Assembly: GCF_001579805.1 (NCBI RefSeq)
Contig: NZ_CP014546.1
Span: forward strand, 5,146,001 to 5,210,000
Direction of reading: 5' to 3'
Length of the DNA: 64,000 nt
Origin: Pseudomonas azotoformans
GTDB taxonomy: Bacteria > Pseudomonadota > Gammaproteobacteria > Pseudomonadales > Pseudomonadaceae
Shown here: one piece after another, positions 7,817-15,467 of the stretch
Layout of the letters: every line of letters begins with the position of its first letter
Position numbering within the stretch: the stretch's first letter is position 1
Notes under the pieces: model-generated
Seen by the model: only the letters and a program-made list of their open reading frames with translations
What the model was told of the DNA's origin: nothing
The model's database searches: none
Program-made: the position numbers and the translations under genes

Positions 7817-8179
7817 TCAATCCAATGCCAATTCCACCACCCCAGCATTCAACCGCACCGGCCAAACCCGCAGCCTCTGATCAGGCGCCTCCAGGCACTG
7901 CCCATCCTCGAGCCGGTAATGCTGCTTGTAGATCGGCGCCGCCACCACCAGGTCACCCTTGATACTGCCGATCAAGCCGCGCCCGATCACATTCGCGCCG
8001 GATTCCGGGTCATGGTTGTCGATGGCAAACAACGTCTGGTCCTGCGCACCCGGCAGGTAGAACAGCGCCACTTGCGCGCCGTCCAGCCACACCACTACCC
8101 CGGAATTGCTCACCAGGTCGGTCTCGCTGCACACACCTTTCCAGGTGGCCAGGTTGCGTTGTGGGTTGGTTTGGCTCAT
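7817..8179 (-). CDS. nirD: Assimilatory nitrite reductase small subunit NirD
   Basis: A 120-residue protein with the Rieske-like fold of NirD but without Rieske cysteines. It contains ALFYLPGAQDQTLFAIDNHDPESGANVIGRG, with the NHDP...A...RG pattern of NirD, then GDLVVAAPIYKQHYRLEDGQC. Its ATG overlaps the nirB TGA by one base (ATGA), indicating translational coupling. With NirB it reduces nitrite to ammonium in the cytosol using NADH. Transcription comes from the nirB promoter and leader. Confidence 0.93.
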   Translation of the reverse strand: MSQTNPQRNLATWKGVCSETDLVSNSGVVVWLDGAQVALFYLPGAQDQTLFAIDNHDPESGANVIGRGLIGSIKGDLVVAAPIYKQHYRLEDGQCLEAPDQRLRVWPVRLNAGVVELALD

Positions 8180-10719
8180 CAGGCAATCTCCTCGGTGACG
8201 GGAATCAGGTTGAGTTCGGCGGCCATGATCGGCCGGCGTTGCCCGCGTTCCTGGACGAAGTGGATGTCCGGGTCGGGGCGTTTGTCGTTGACGAAGGTGC
8301 GAAAGCGCTTGAGTTTTTCCGGGTCTGCGAGGGTGTTGGCCCATTCGCATTCGTAGCGGTCGACCACCAGTTGCATCTGCGCCTCCAGCTCTACGCCGAG
8401 GCCCAGGCTGTCGTGCAGGATCACGTCCTTGAGGAAATCCAGGCCGCCTTCGAGGCTTTCGCGCCAGACCGAGGTGCGTTGCAGCTTGTCGGCGGTGCGG
8501 ATGTAGAACATCAGGAAGCGGTCGATGTAGCGGATCAGCGTGGCGTCATCCAGGTCAGTGGCGAACAACTCCGCATGGCGTGGGCGCATGCCGCCGTTGC
8601 CGGCGATGTAGAGGTTCCAGCCCTTCTCGGTGGCGATCACGCCGACGTCCTTGCTCTGGGCTTCGGCGCATTCACGGGTACAGCCGGACACTGCGAACTT
8701 GAGCTTGTGTGGCGAGCGCAGGCCCTTGTAGCGTTCCTCGATCAACAGCGCCATTTTCACGCTGTCCTGCACGCCGTAACGGCACCAGGTACTGCCCACG
8801 CAGGACTTCACCGTACGCGTGGATTTGCCATAGGCATGCCCGGTTTCAAACCCGGCGGCGATCAGTTCGCTCCAGATATCCGGCAGTTCGTGCAGTTGCG
8901 CGCCAAACAGGTCGATGCGCTGGCCGCCGGTGATCTTAGTATAGAGGTCATATTTCTTCGCCACTTCGCCGATCACAATCAGCTTATCCGCGGTGATTTC
9001 GCCGCCTGGAATACGCGGTACCACCGAGTAGGTACCGTTCTTCTGCATGTTGGCCATGAACGTATCGTTGGTGTCCTGCAACGGCACCAGGGACGCGTCC
9101 ATGATCGGCTGGTTCCAGCACGACGCCAGGATCGAGCCCACCGCTGGCTTGCACACGTCGCAGCCGGTGTGACCACGGCCGTGTTTGGCCAGCAGTTCGT
9201 CAAAGGTGAGGATGCCTTCCACGCGCACCAGCGCGTACAACTCCTGCCGGGTGTAGGCGAAGTGTTCGCACAGGCTCTTGTCGACGCTGACGCCACGGGC
9301 GATCAGCTCATGCTCGAACACCTGCTTGAGCAAGCCAGCGCAGCCGCCGCATCCGGTGCAGGCCTTGGTCTGGGTTTTGAGCAGGCCGAGGTCGCTGCAG
9401 CCGCCGTCGATGGCCGAGCAGATCGCGCCCTTGGTCACGTTGTGGCAGGAGCAGACGGTGGCCGATTCCGGCAGCGCGCCGGGGCCGAGGGTCGGGGCGC
9501 CGCTGGACGACGGCAGGATCAGGCTGGCCGGCTCGGGCGGCAGCGTGATGCTGTTTTGCATGTATTGCAGCAGGGTGTCGTAGTAGCTGTTGTCGCCCAC
9601 CAGCACCGCGCCGATCACATGTTTGCCCGACGCGTCCACCACCAGGCGCCGGTAGCTGGCGCTGGCTTCGTCGATGAACTGGTAGCTGCGCGCGCCCGGC
9701 GTGTGGGCATGGGCGTCACCGATGGAGCCCACGTCGACGCCGAGCAACTTGAGTTTGGTCGACATGTCGGCACCCACAAACGGCTCGGCGGTTTGCGCGC
9801 ACAGCAGCGCGGCGACGCCTCGGGCCATCTGGTAGCCCGGCGCGACCAGGCCGAACAGGCTACCGTTCCAGGACGCGCATTCGCCAATCGCGTAGATGTT
9901 CGGGTCGATGCTCAGGCATTCGTCGTTGATCACCACGCCGCCACGCGGGCCGATGTCCAGGCCGGCCTGGCGGGCCAGTGCATCCTGGGCGCGAATACCG
10001 GCGGAGAACACGATCAGGTCGGTTTCAAGGAACTCGTCATTGGCAAAATTCATACGGTAGCGGTACTGCTCCCCCGCGCTGATGGATTGGGTGGCGCGCG
10101 ACAAATGCACGCCCACGCCCAGCCGCTCGATCTGCGCCTTGAGCGCCAGGCCGCCGAAGTCGTCGAGTTGCACCGGCATCAAGCGCGGCGCGAATTCCAC
10201 CACATGGGCTTCAAGGCCGAGGCTTTTCAGGGCGTTGGCAGCTTCCAGGCCCAACAGGCCACCGCCCACTACCACACCGCGTTTCGCATTGGCGGCGGCC
10301 TTACGAATCGCGTCCAGGTCCTCAAGGGTGCGATACACCAACCGCGAATCGCCTTCGGCGCCTTCGATAGGCGGCACGAACGGATACGAACCGGTGGCCA
10401 ACACCAGCTTGTCATAGGCGACGCAGCCGTTGGCGGTGATCACTTCGCAGCGCGCGCGGTCGATCTCCAGCACCGGTACGCCCAGGTGCAGGGTGACACC
10501 CGGCGTCTGGTACAACGCGGCGTCGGACAAAGCCAGCGACTCGGCATCGCGACCGGTGAAGTATTCAGACAGGTGCACCCGGTCATAGGCGCGCATCGGC
10601 TCTTCGCTGAACACGTGCAAACGGTAGTGATCCAGCGCGCCGCGCTCGATCAATTGCGCCACACAGTGGTGGCCGACCATGCCATTGCCGACGACGATCA
10701 AGGTTTTGAGATGGTTCAT
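8179..10719 (-). CDS. nirB: NADH-dependent assimilatory nitrite reductase large subunit NirB
   Basis: An 846-residue siroheme/FAD enzyme. Order of domains: FAD-binding fold LIVVGNGMVGHH, NAD-binding GVVVGGGLLGLEAA (about residue 148), BFD-type [2Fe-2S] domain with CSCHNVTKG and CTGCGGC (about 420-460), then the sulfite/nitrite reductase half-domains with siroheme-4Fe4S cysteines in CVGSTWC and SGCTREC (about 635-680). It reduces nitrite by six electrons to ammonium. ATG 10719 is preferred over the upstream GTG 10728. A sigma-54-type promoter and an ANTAR-type leader terminator lie upstream. Confidence 0.95.
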   Translation of the reverse strand: MNHLKTLIVVGNGMVGHHCVAQLIERGALDHYRLHVFSEEPMRAYDRVHLSEYFTGRDAESLALSDAALYQTPGVTLHLGVPVLEIDRARCEVITANGCVAYDKLVLATGSYPFVPPIEGAEGDSRLVYRTLEDLDAIRKAAANAKRGVVVGGGLLGLEAANALKSLGLEAHVVEFAPRLMPVQLDDFGGLALKAQIERLGVGVHLSRATQSISAGEQYRYRMNFANDEFLETDLIVFSAGIRAQDALARQAGLDIGPRGGVVINDECLSIDPNIYAIGECASWNGSLFGLVAPGYQMARGVAALLCAQTAEPFVGADMSTKLKLLGVDVGSIGDAHAHTPGARSYQFIDEASASYRRLVVDASGKHVIGAVLVGDNSYYDTLLQYMQNSITLPPEPASLILPSSSGAPTLGPGALPESATVCSCHNVTKGAICSAIDGGCSDLGLLKTQTKACTGCGGCAGLLKQVFEHELIARGVSVDKSLCEHFAYTRQELYALVRVEGILTFDELLAKHGRGHTGCDVCKPAVGSILASCWNQPIMDASLVPLQDTNDTFMANMQKNGTYSVVPRIPGGEITADKLIVIGEVAKKYDLYTKITGGQRIDLFGAQLHELPDIWSELIAAGFETGHAYGKSTRTVKSCVGSTWCRYGVQDSVKMALLIEERYKGLRSPHKLKFAVSGCTRECAEAQSKDVGVIATEKGWNLYIAGNGGMRPRHAELFATDLDDATLIRYIDRFLMFYIRTADKLQRTSVWRESLEGGLDFLKDVILHDSLGLGVELEAQMQLVVDRYECEWANTLADPEKLKRFRTFVNDKRPDPDIHFVQERGQRRPIMAAELNLIPVTEEIA

Positions 10720-10756
10720 AGTAAGCACCCGACAACGCTCATCACGGTTTTAAAAA

Positions 10757-10795
10757 AGCAAAAAAAAACGCCTGAAACCTTGCGGTTCCAGGCGT
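10757..10795 (-). terminator. Leader terminator of nirBD
   Basis: On the minus strand, ACGCCTGGAACC, loop GCAA, GGTTTCAGGCGT form a 12-bp stem with one mismatch, followed by a run of U. This intrinsic terminator sits 40 bp upstream of nirB, reads in the nirB direction and follows no gene. It therefore acts as an attenuator, not as an end-of-gene stop. Confidence 0.85.
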
Positions 10796-10804
10796 CTTTG
10801 CCTG
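10789..10804 (-). promoter_or_regulatory. ANTAR hairpin P2 of the nirB leader
   Basis: Minus strand CAGGC-AAAGAC-GCCTG has a 5-bp perfect stem and a hexaloop with A at position 1 and G at position 4, as in ANTAR target RNAs. Its 3' arm is shared with the 5' arm of the terminator at 10768-10795, so the two structures exclude each other. Confidence 0.75.
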
Positions 10805-10862
10805 TTCTTATGCGGGTTCGGATCGGGCGACTTCGCCGGATTCACCGCTATATGCCCCGGTG

Positions 10863-10880
10863 TCGATCGTCGTTGACCGA
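10863..10880 (-). promoter_or_regulatory. ANTAR hairpin P1 candidate of the nirB leader
   Basis: Minus strand TCGGTC-AACGAC-GATCGA has a 6-bp stem with one G-U pair and a hexaloop with A1 and G4. It begins about 10 nt after the start predicted from the sigma-54-like promoter at 10901-10915. The linker to P2 is 58 nt, much longer than in the nasA leader. Confidence 0.55.
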
Positions 10881-10900
10881 AGTGGGTTGAGGGGGAGCTT

Positions 10901-10915
10901 GCAGGGTCTGTGCCA
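10901..10915 (-). promoter_or_regulatory. Sigma-54-type promoter of nirBD
   Basis: Minus strand TGGCACAGACCCTGC has GG and GC elements at the -24/-12 spacing of the RpoN consensus TGGCACG-N4-TTGC, with one mismatch in the -12 box. This fits NtrC-type nitrogen control of nitrite assimilation. Confidence 0.65.
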
Positions 10916-11045
10916 AGCCATCTGATAGCCCGTTACAACAGCCAATGTCGTCGCTTAACCCCGCCAAACGCATTGTTCAGCGCCTCCAACTGGTGCGCTC
11001 CGCTTCATAAATGTGCACGCCCCACCCTCTGCTGAACATTTTATT

Positions 11046-11133
11046 GTGGTGAGCGGGCTTGCCCCGCGCCCAAGTCACCTCGGTCTCAAGAGGGCTGCTG
11101 CGCAGCCCAGCGCGGGGCAAGCCCGCTCACCAC
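11046..11133. repeat. REPIN (type 1) between nirB and nasA
   Basis: Two inverted REP units, GTGGTGAGCGGGCTTGCCCC and its mirror (11110-11133), flank about 40 bp. The same unit recurs as a shorter copy at 37875-37918. The region 10916-11209 otherwise shows no gene; besides this repeat it holds only promoter-proximal sequence. Confidence 0.8.
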
Positions 11134-11209
11134 AACAAGCTCTGCTCACCACAGCAGCCCACTCACCAAAAAACGCCAGTTCACCTAACAAACCCCGTCG
11201 TGAAAAACC

Positions 11210-11225
11210 TGGCGCGTGACTTGCT
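11210..11225 (+). promoter_or_regulatory. Sigma-54-type promoter of nasA
   Basis: TGGCGCGTGACTTGCT matches TGGCACG-N4-TTGCW with a single substitution and correct GG/GC spacing. The predicted start is near 11236, just before hairpin P1. Confidence 0.75.
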
Positions 11226-11242
11226 AGGAACACTCCAACCAA

Positions 11243-11260
11243 GCAGTCAACGCTGACTGC
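11243..11260 (+). promoter_or_regulatory. ANTAR hairpin P1 of the nasA leader
   Basis: GCAGTC-AACGCT-GACTGC has a perfect 6-bp stem and a hexaloop with A1 and G4, the invariant loop bases of ANTAR-binding RNA. It is separated from P2 by five bases (CCTCT). Confidence 0.8.
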
Positions 11261-11265
11261 CCTCT

Positions 11266-11283
11266 CACGACAAAGGCGCCGTG
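11266..11283 (+). promoter_or_regulatory. ANTAR hairpin P2 of the nasA leader
   Basis: CACGAC-AAAGGC-GCCGTG has a 6-bp stem with one A-C mismatch and a hexaloop with A1 and G4. It contains the terminator 5' arm AAAGGCGCC (11272-11280), so P2 and terminator are alternatives. NasT binding to P1-P2 would let transcription enter nasA. Confidence 0.75.
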
Positions 11284-11324
11284 TAATCCCCGTTCTGAAC
11301 GGAGGGTTGCAAGGCGCCTTTTTT
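11272..11324 (+). terminator. Leader terminator of nasA
   Basis: AAAGGCGCC (11272-11280) pairs with GGCGCCTTT (11313-11321), enclosing a smaller CCGTT/AACGG hairpin, and runs into a T-tract. It lies 18 bp upstream of the nasA ATG with no gene before it, so it is an attenuator. Confidence 0.85.
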
Positions 11325-11341
11325 GTTTACGCAGGTTTCAG

Positions 11342-14300
11342 ATGGCCAACCAAAGCATACGCAGCGTGTGTCCTTATTGTGGCGTGGGCTGCGGCATCGT
11401 CATGCAGGTGCAAGACAATAAAGTGGTCAAGGTGATCGGCGACAAAGCCCACCCCACCAACTTTGGCCGCCTGTGCACCAAGGGCACCACCTGCGGGCAA
11501 GCCATCGCCGAGTCCGGACGCATGGAAAACGCCTATGTACGCCAGGCCCGGCAGAATGACCCGGTGCGCATCGGCATGGACAACGCCCTCCGCGAAACCG
11601 CGCGCCGCCTGCGTCACACCCTCGACACCCACGGCCCGGACGCCTTGGCGTTCTACGTGTCGGGCCAGATGTCACTGGAATCCCAATACCTGATCAATAA
11701 ATTGGCCAAGGGCTTCGTCCGCACATCCAACATCGAGTCAAACTCGCGGCTGTGCATGGCCAGCGCCGGCAGTGGCTACAAACTCTCCCTCGGCGCCGAC
11801 GGCCCGCCGGGGTCTTATGAAGACTTCGATCGCGCCGACCTGTTCTTCGTGATCGGCGCGAACATGGCTGACTGTCACCCGATCCTGTTCTTGCGCATGA
11901 TGGACCGGGTCAAGGCCGGGGCGAAGCTGATCGTGGTCGACCCCCGGCGCAGCGCCACGGCGGACAAGGCCAACCTGTTCCTGCCGATCAAACCCGGCAC
12001 CGACCTGGCGTTGCTCAATGGCCTGCTGCACCTGCTGGTCAAAAACGGCCATACCGCCCCTGCCTTTATCGCCGCCTTTACCCAAGGCTGGGAGGCGATG
12101 CCCGAATTCCTCGAGGACTATTCGCCAGAGCACGTCGCCGCCATCACCGGCCTGGCCGAAGCCGATATCCGCCAAGCCGCCGACTGGATCGGCCAGGCCG
12201 CCGAGTGGATGAGCTGCTGGACCATGGGCCTCAACCAGAGCACCCACGGCACCTGGCACACCAACGCGCTGTGCAACCTGCACCTGGCGACAGGCGCCAT
12301 TTGCCGGCCGGGCAGCGGGCCGTTTTCCCTCACGGGTCAACCCAATGCCATGGGCGGGCGCGAAATGGGTTACATGGGTCCTGGACTGCCGGGGCAACGT
12401 TCGGTGTTGGTCGAGGCCGACCGCGCCTTTATCGAAGACCTGTGGCAGATCCCCCACGACAGCCTGCCGCGCCAGGCTGGCAGCGGCACCGTGGCGATGT
12501 TCGAACAGATGGCCGCCGGGCAGATCAAGGCCTGCTGGATCATCTGCACCAACCCGGTCGCCAGCGTGCCTAACCGACAAACCGTGATCAAAGGCCTGCA
12601 AACCGCCGAACTGGTGATCACCCAGGATGCTTTTCTCGATACCGAAACCAACCGCTACGCCGACATCCTGTTGCCCGGCGCGCTGTGGGCCGAGGCCGAA
12701 GGGGTGATGATCAACTCCGAGCGCAACCTGACCCTGATGCAAAAAGCCGTCGACGCGCCCGGCGAGACCCTGCCCGACTGGCAGATCATCGCCAGGGTCG
12801 CCTGTGAAATGGGCTTTGCCGACGCGTTCACCTATGCATCCGCCGCTGACGTGTTTGAAGAAATAAAACGTGCCTGGAACCCCAAGACCGGCTACGACCT
12901 CCGTGGCGCGAGCTACCCGCGCCTGCGTGAGCAGCCGCTGCAATGGCCCTGCGCATCGGAGGATGGCGCGGACCGCAACCCGATCCGCTACCGGGACACA
13001 GGCGCCCTCACCTTCGCCACCGAAAACGGCAAAGCCCTGTTCTTCGCCCGCCCGCATATGCCGCCCGCAGAGATGCCCGATGACGTGTTCCCCTTTGTGC
13101 TCAACACCGGCCGCGTGCAGCACCAATGGCACACCCTGACCAAGACCGGCAAGGTCGCGACCCTGAACAAACTCAACCCCGGGCCCTTCGTGGAATTACA
13201 CCCCGAAGACGCAGCCAATCTGGGCATCAAAAACAAGGATCAGGTCGAGATACGCTCCCAGCGCGGCCGCGCCGTACTGCCCGCCGTGGTCACCGACCGT
13301 GTACGGCCAGGCAACTGCTTTGCGCCGTTCCACTGGAACGATGTGTTCGGTGAACACCTGGCCATCAACGCAGTGACCAACGACGCGGTGGACCCGATTT
13401 CCTTGCAGCCGGAGTTCAAGCACTGCGCTGTCGCCCTGGCCCGCGTCGAGCTGATCGACCATCAATTCCTGGACCGCCCTTCCCCCGTAGCTGAGGACAC
13501 TCCCATGTCGCGCCTCGACGCCTTCGCCGAAATCGCCGGCATCCGCAACCTCCCCGCGCCGCCACTGAGCGAGGGTGAGCGTACCTACCTCGCCGGCTTC
13601 CTCAGCGGCTTGCAAGCCAATACCGCACGCCAGGCAGTAGACGTGCCGACCCTGCCCGCCAATGCACCGCTGGCCGATGCGTCACGGCTTTGGTTGAACG
13701 GCTTGCTCGGCGGTTTGTTCAGCCATACGCAATCCCCCGCAGCGCCCTCCCCGGCCGTCACCTTGTTATGGGCCTCGCAAACCGGCAACGCCGAAGCCTT
13801 GGCCGAGCGTTTTGCCAAACGGCTGCGCGACGCGGGCATTACCGTGGAACTGAGCGCGATGGCGGATTTCCCGGCGAGCAAACTGGCAAGCACCCACACC
13901 CTGGCGCTGATCAGCAGCACCTTTGGCGACGGCGACCCACCGGACAATGGCGAAGGGTTCTGGCACAGCCTCAGCACCGCCGAGACGCGCCTAGAGTCCC
14001 TGCGCTTCGCGGTGCTGGCCCTGGGCGACCCGAGCTACGAGCAGTTCTGCAACCACGGCAAACAACTCGACCAACGCCTGTTGGAACTGGGCGCCACCCG
14101 CCTGTTGGAACGCGTCGACTGCGATACCGAATTCGAAGCACTGGCCGATGCCTGGCTACTGCGTTTCCAGCAGACCCTGGCCCCGGCAAAGCCCGTCGCG
14201 CCCGCCACCCCCGCCGGGAAAACCAAGCTGTACGGCTCACGCCTGCTACTCAACCGACACCTGAACCCGCACAGCGTCCACAAGGAAACCCGCCAATTTG

Positions 14301-15316
14301 CCCTAGACCTGACCGACTCCGGGCTGACCTACGAAGCCGGTGATGCCCTGGGTGTGCGGCCGCGCAACTGCCCCGAACTGGTCAGCGAGTTGCTCGACCT
14401 CACACGCTTGAACGCCAGTACCTGCGTGAACATCGACACCTTCGGCGACGTGCCCTTGCAACAGGCCCTGACCCAGCACTTCGAAATCGCCCGGCCCAGC
14501 AGCGACACCCTGGCTTTCATCGCCGAGCGCAGCGCCAACCCTGGCCTCAAGCACTTGCTCAACCCCGAACATAAGGCCGAACTGAATGACTGGCTCTGGG
14601 GTCGGCAACTGGCGGATGTGTTGCTGGAGTACCCCGTCGAGTGTTCGGCGGATGAACTGCTGGGCACCCTCAAGCGCCTGCAACCGCGCCTGTATTCAAT
14701 CGCGTCCAGCGCCAAGGCCTATCCACAGGAAGTGCACCTCACCGTGGCCGCCGTGCGTTACGGCAAACGTAAAGGCGTGTCCTCGACCTTCCTGGCTGAC
14801 CGGGTCGGCGACGGCGAGGTGCCGTTGTTCATCCAGCCGTCCAAACACTTCCGCACGCCCACTGACGGCGACGTGCCAATGATCATGATCGGCCCCGGCA
14901 CCGGTATCGCGCCCTTTCGCGCGTTCTTGCAGGAACGTCGCGCGCTGGGTCATCAGGGGCGCAACTGGCTGTTCTTCGGCGAACAGCACGCCGCCAGCGA
15001 TTTCTACTATCAAGACGAACTGCAAGGCATGCAGCGCGACGGCCTGCTCAACCACTTGAGCCTGGCGTTCTCGCGCGACCAGGCGCAAAAGGTCTACGTG
15101 CAGGACCGCATCCGCGAACAGGGGGCCGAGCTGTGGCGCTGGTTGGAGGACGGCGCCAGGCTGTATATCTGCGGTGACGCCAGCCACATGGCCAAAGATG
15201 TCGACCAGGCCTTGCGCCAAGTCGCGCAAACCCACGGCGGGCTTGGCGTCGAGGGTGCCGTGGAGTACTGGCGGCAGCTGAGTGAGCAGAAGCGCTATCT
15301 GCGTGATGTGTATTGA
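11342..15316 (+). CDS. nasA: Assimilatory nitrate reductase fused to a sulfite-reductase-type diflavin reductase
   Basis: A 1324-residue cytosolic enzyme. Residues 10-45 hold the [4Fe-4S] cysteines CPYCGVGC and LCTKGTTCG, then the molybdopterin domains (to about 700) with VDPRRSATA and the C-terminal MGD-binding domain LNTGRVQHQWHT. A linker leads to a flavodoxin-like FMN domain (LLWASQTGNAEALAE, about 804-945), an FAD domain (RLYSIASS, about 1115) and an NADPH domain (GPGTGIAPFRAFLQER, about 1183). Nitrate is reduced to nitrite with electrons delivered internally from NADPH, feeding NirBD. This bifunctional form is known in Pseudomonas. Expression should depend on the sigma-54-type promoter and the ANTAR leader. 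Confidence 0.95.
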   Translation: MANQSIRSVCPYCGVGCGIVMQVQDNKVVKVIGDKAHPTNFGRLCTKGTTCGQAIAESGRMENAYVRQARQNDPVRIGMDNALRETARRLRHTLDTHGPDALAFYVSGQMSLESQYLINKLAKGFVRTSNIESNSRLCMASAGSGYKLSLGADGPPGSYEDFDRADLFFVIGANMADCHPILFLRMMDRVKAGAKLIVVDPRRSATADKANLFLPIKPGTDLALLNGLLHLLVKNGHTAPAFIAAFTQGWEAMPEFLEDYSPEHVAAITGLAEADIRQAADWIGQAAEWMSCWTMGLNQSTHGTWHTNALCNLHLATGAICRPGSGPFSLTGQPNAMGGREMGYMGPGLPGQRSVLVEADRAFIEDLWQIPHDSLPRQAGSGTVAMFEQMAAGQIKACWIICTNPVASVPNRQTVIKGLQTAELVITQDAFLDTETNRYADILLPGALWAEAEGVMINSERNLTLMQKAVDAPGETLPDWQIIARVACEMGFADAFTYASAADVFEEIKRAWNPKTGYDLRGASYPRLREQPLQWPCASEDGADRNPIRYRDTGALTFATENGKALFFARPHMPPAEMPDDVFPFVLNTGRVQHQWHTLTKTGKVATLNKLNPGPFVELHPEDAANLGIKNKDQVEIRSQRGRAVLPAVVTDRVRPGNCFAPFHWNDVFGEHLAINAVTNDAVDPISLQPEFKHCAVALARVELIDHQFLDRPSPVAEDTPMSRLDAFAEIAGIRNLPAPPLSEGERTYLAGFLSGLQANTARQAVDVPTLPANAPLADASRLWLNGLLGGLFSHTQSPAAPSPAVTLLWASQTGNAEALAERFAKRLRDAGITVELSAMADFPASKLASTHTLALISSTFGDGDPPDNGEGFWHSLSTAETRLESLRFAVLALGDPSYEQFCNHGKQLDQRLLELGATRLLERVDCDTEFEALADAWLLRFQQTLAPAKPVAPATPAGKTKLYGSRLLLNRHLNPHSVHKETRQFALDLTDSGLTYEAGDALGVRPRNCPELVSELLDLTRLNASTCVNIDTFGDVPLQQALTQHFEIARPSSDTLAFIAERSANPGLKHLLNPEHKAELNDWLWGRQLADVLLEYPVECSADELLGTLKRLQPRLYSIASSAKAYPQEVHLTVAAVRYGKRKGVSSTFLADRVGDGEVPLFIQPSKHFRTPTDGDVPMIMIGPGTGIAPFRAFLQERRALGHQGRNWLFFGEQHAASDFYYQDELQGMQRDGLLNHLSLAFSRDQAQKVYVQDRIREQGAELWRWLEDGARLYICGDASHMAKDVDQALRQVAQTHGGLGVEGAVEYWRQLSEQKRYLRDVY

Positions 15317-15338
15317 TTGGATACAGAACAATAAGCAG

Positions 15339-15355
15339 TTTGTATTGTGTACAAA
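15339..15355. promoter_or_regulatory. Dyad TTTGTA-N5-TACAAA upstream of the chemoreceptor
   Basis: Perfect 6-bp arms with a 5-bp centre (TTGTG), 22 bp after the nasA stop and 112 bp before the chemoreceptor start. The TTGTA/TACAA form is common for GntR/FCD-type sites, but no such regulator is in the window. Confidence 0.35.
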
Positions 15356-15467
15356 AAACCCTAAAGATTTATCGAAGTCGGGCCGAAACAGCGGTGATAG
15401 CAAATCGCCGCAATCCTGATCGAGGTGCACGACGATTTGGCCGCCCTTCACGCTGATGGTCGTCTCG

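Noticed and set aside
8161..10890. Long plus-strand frame of 909 codons opposite nirB
   Set aside because: It is antisense to a complete NirB with all cofactor motifs. In GC-rich DNA the frame opposite a strongly biased gene often stays open. Its translation is His, Gln, Arg and Val rich without any domain.
11046..11133. Inverted repeats as a possible CRISPR or attachment site
   Set aside because: The units are inverted, not direct, occur as one pair and match REPIN palindromes found at three other places in the window. No cas or integrase gene is near.
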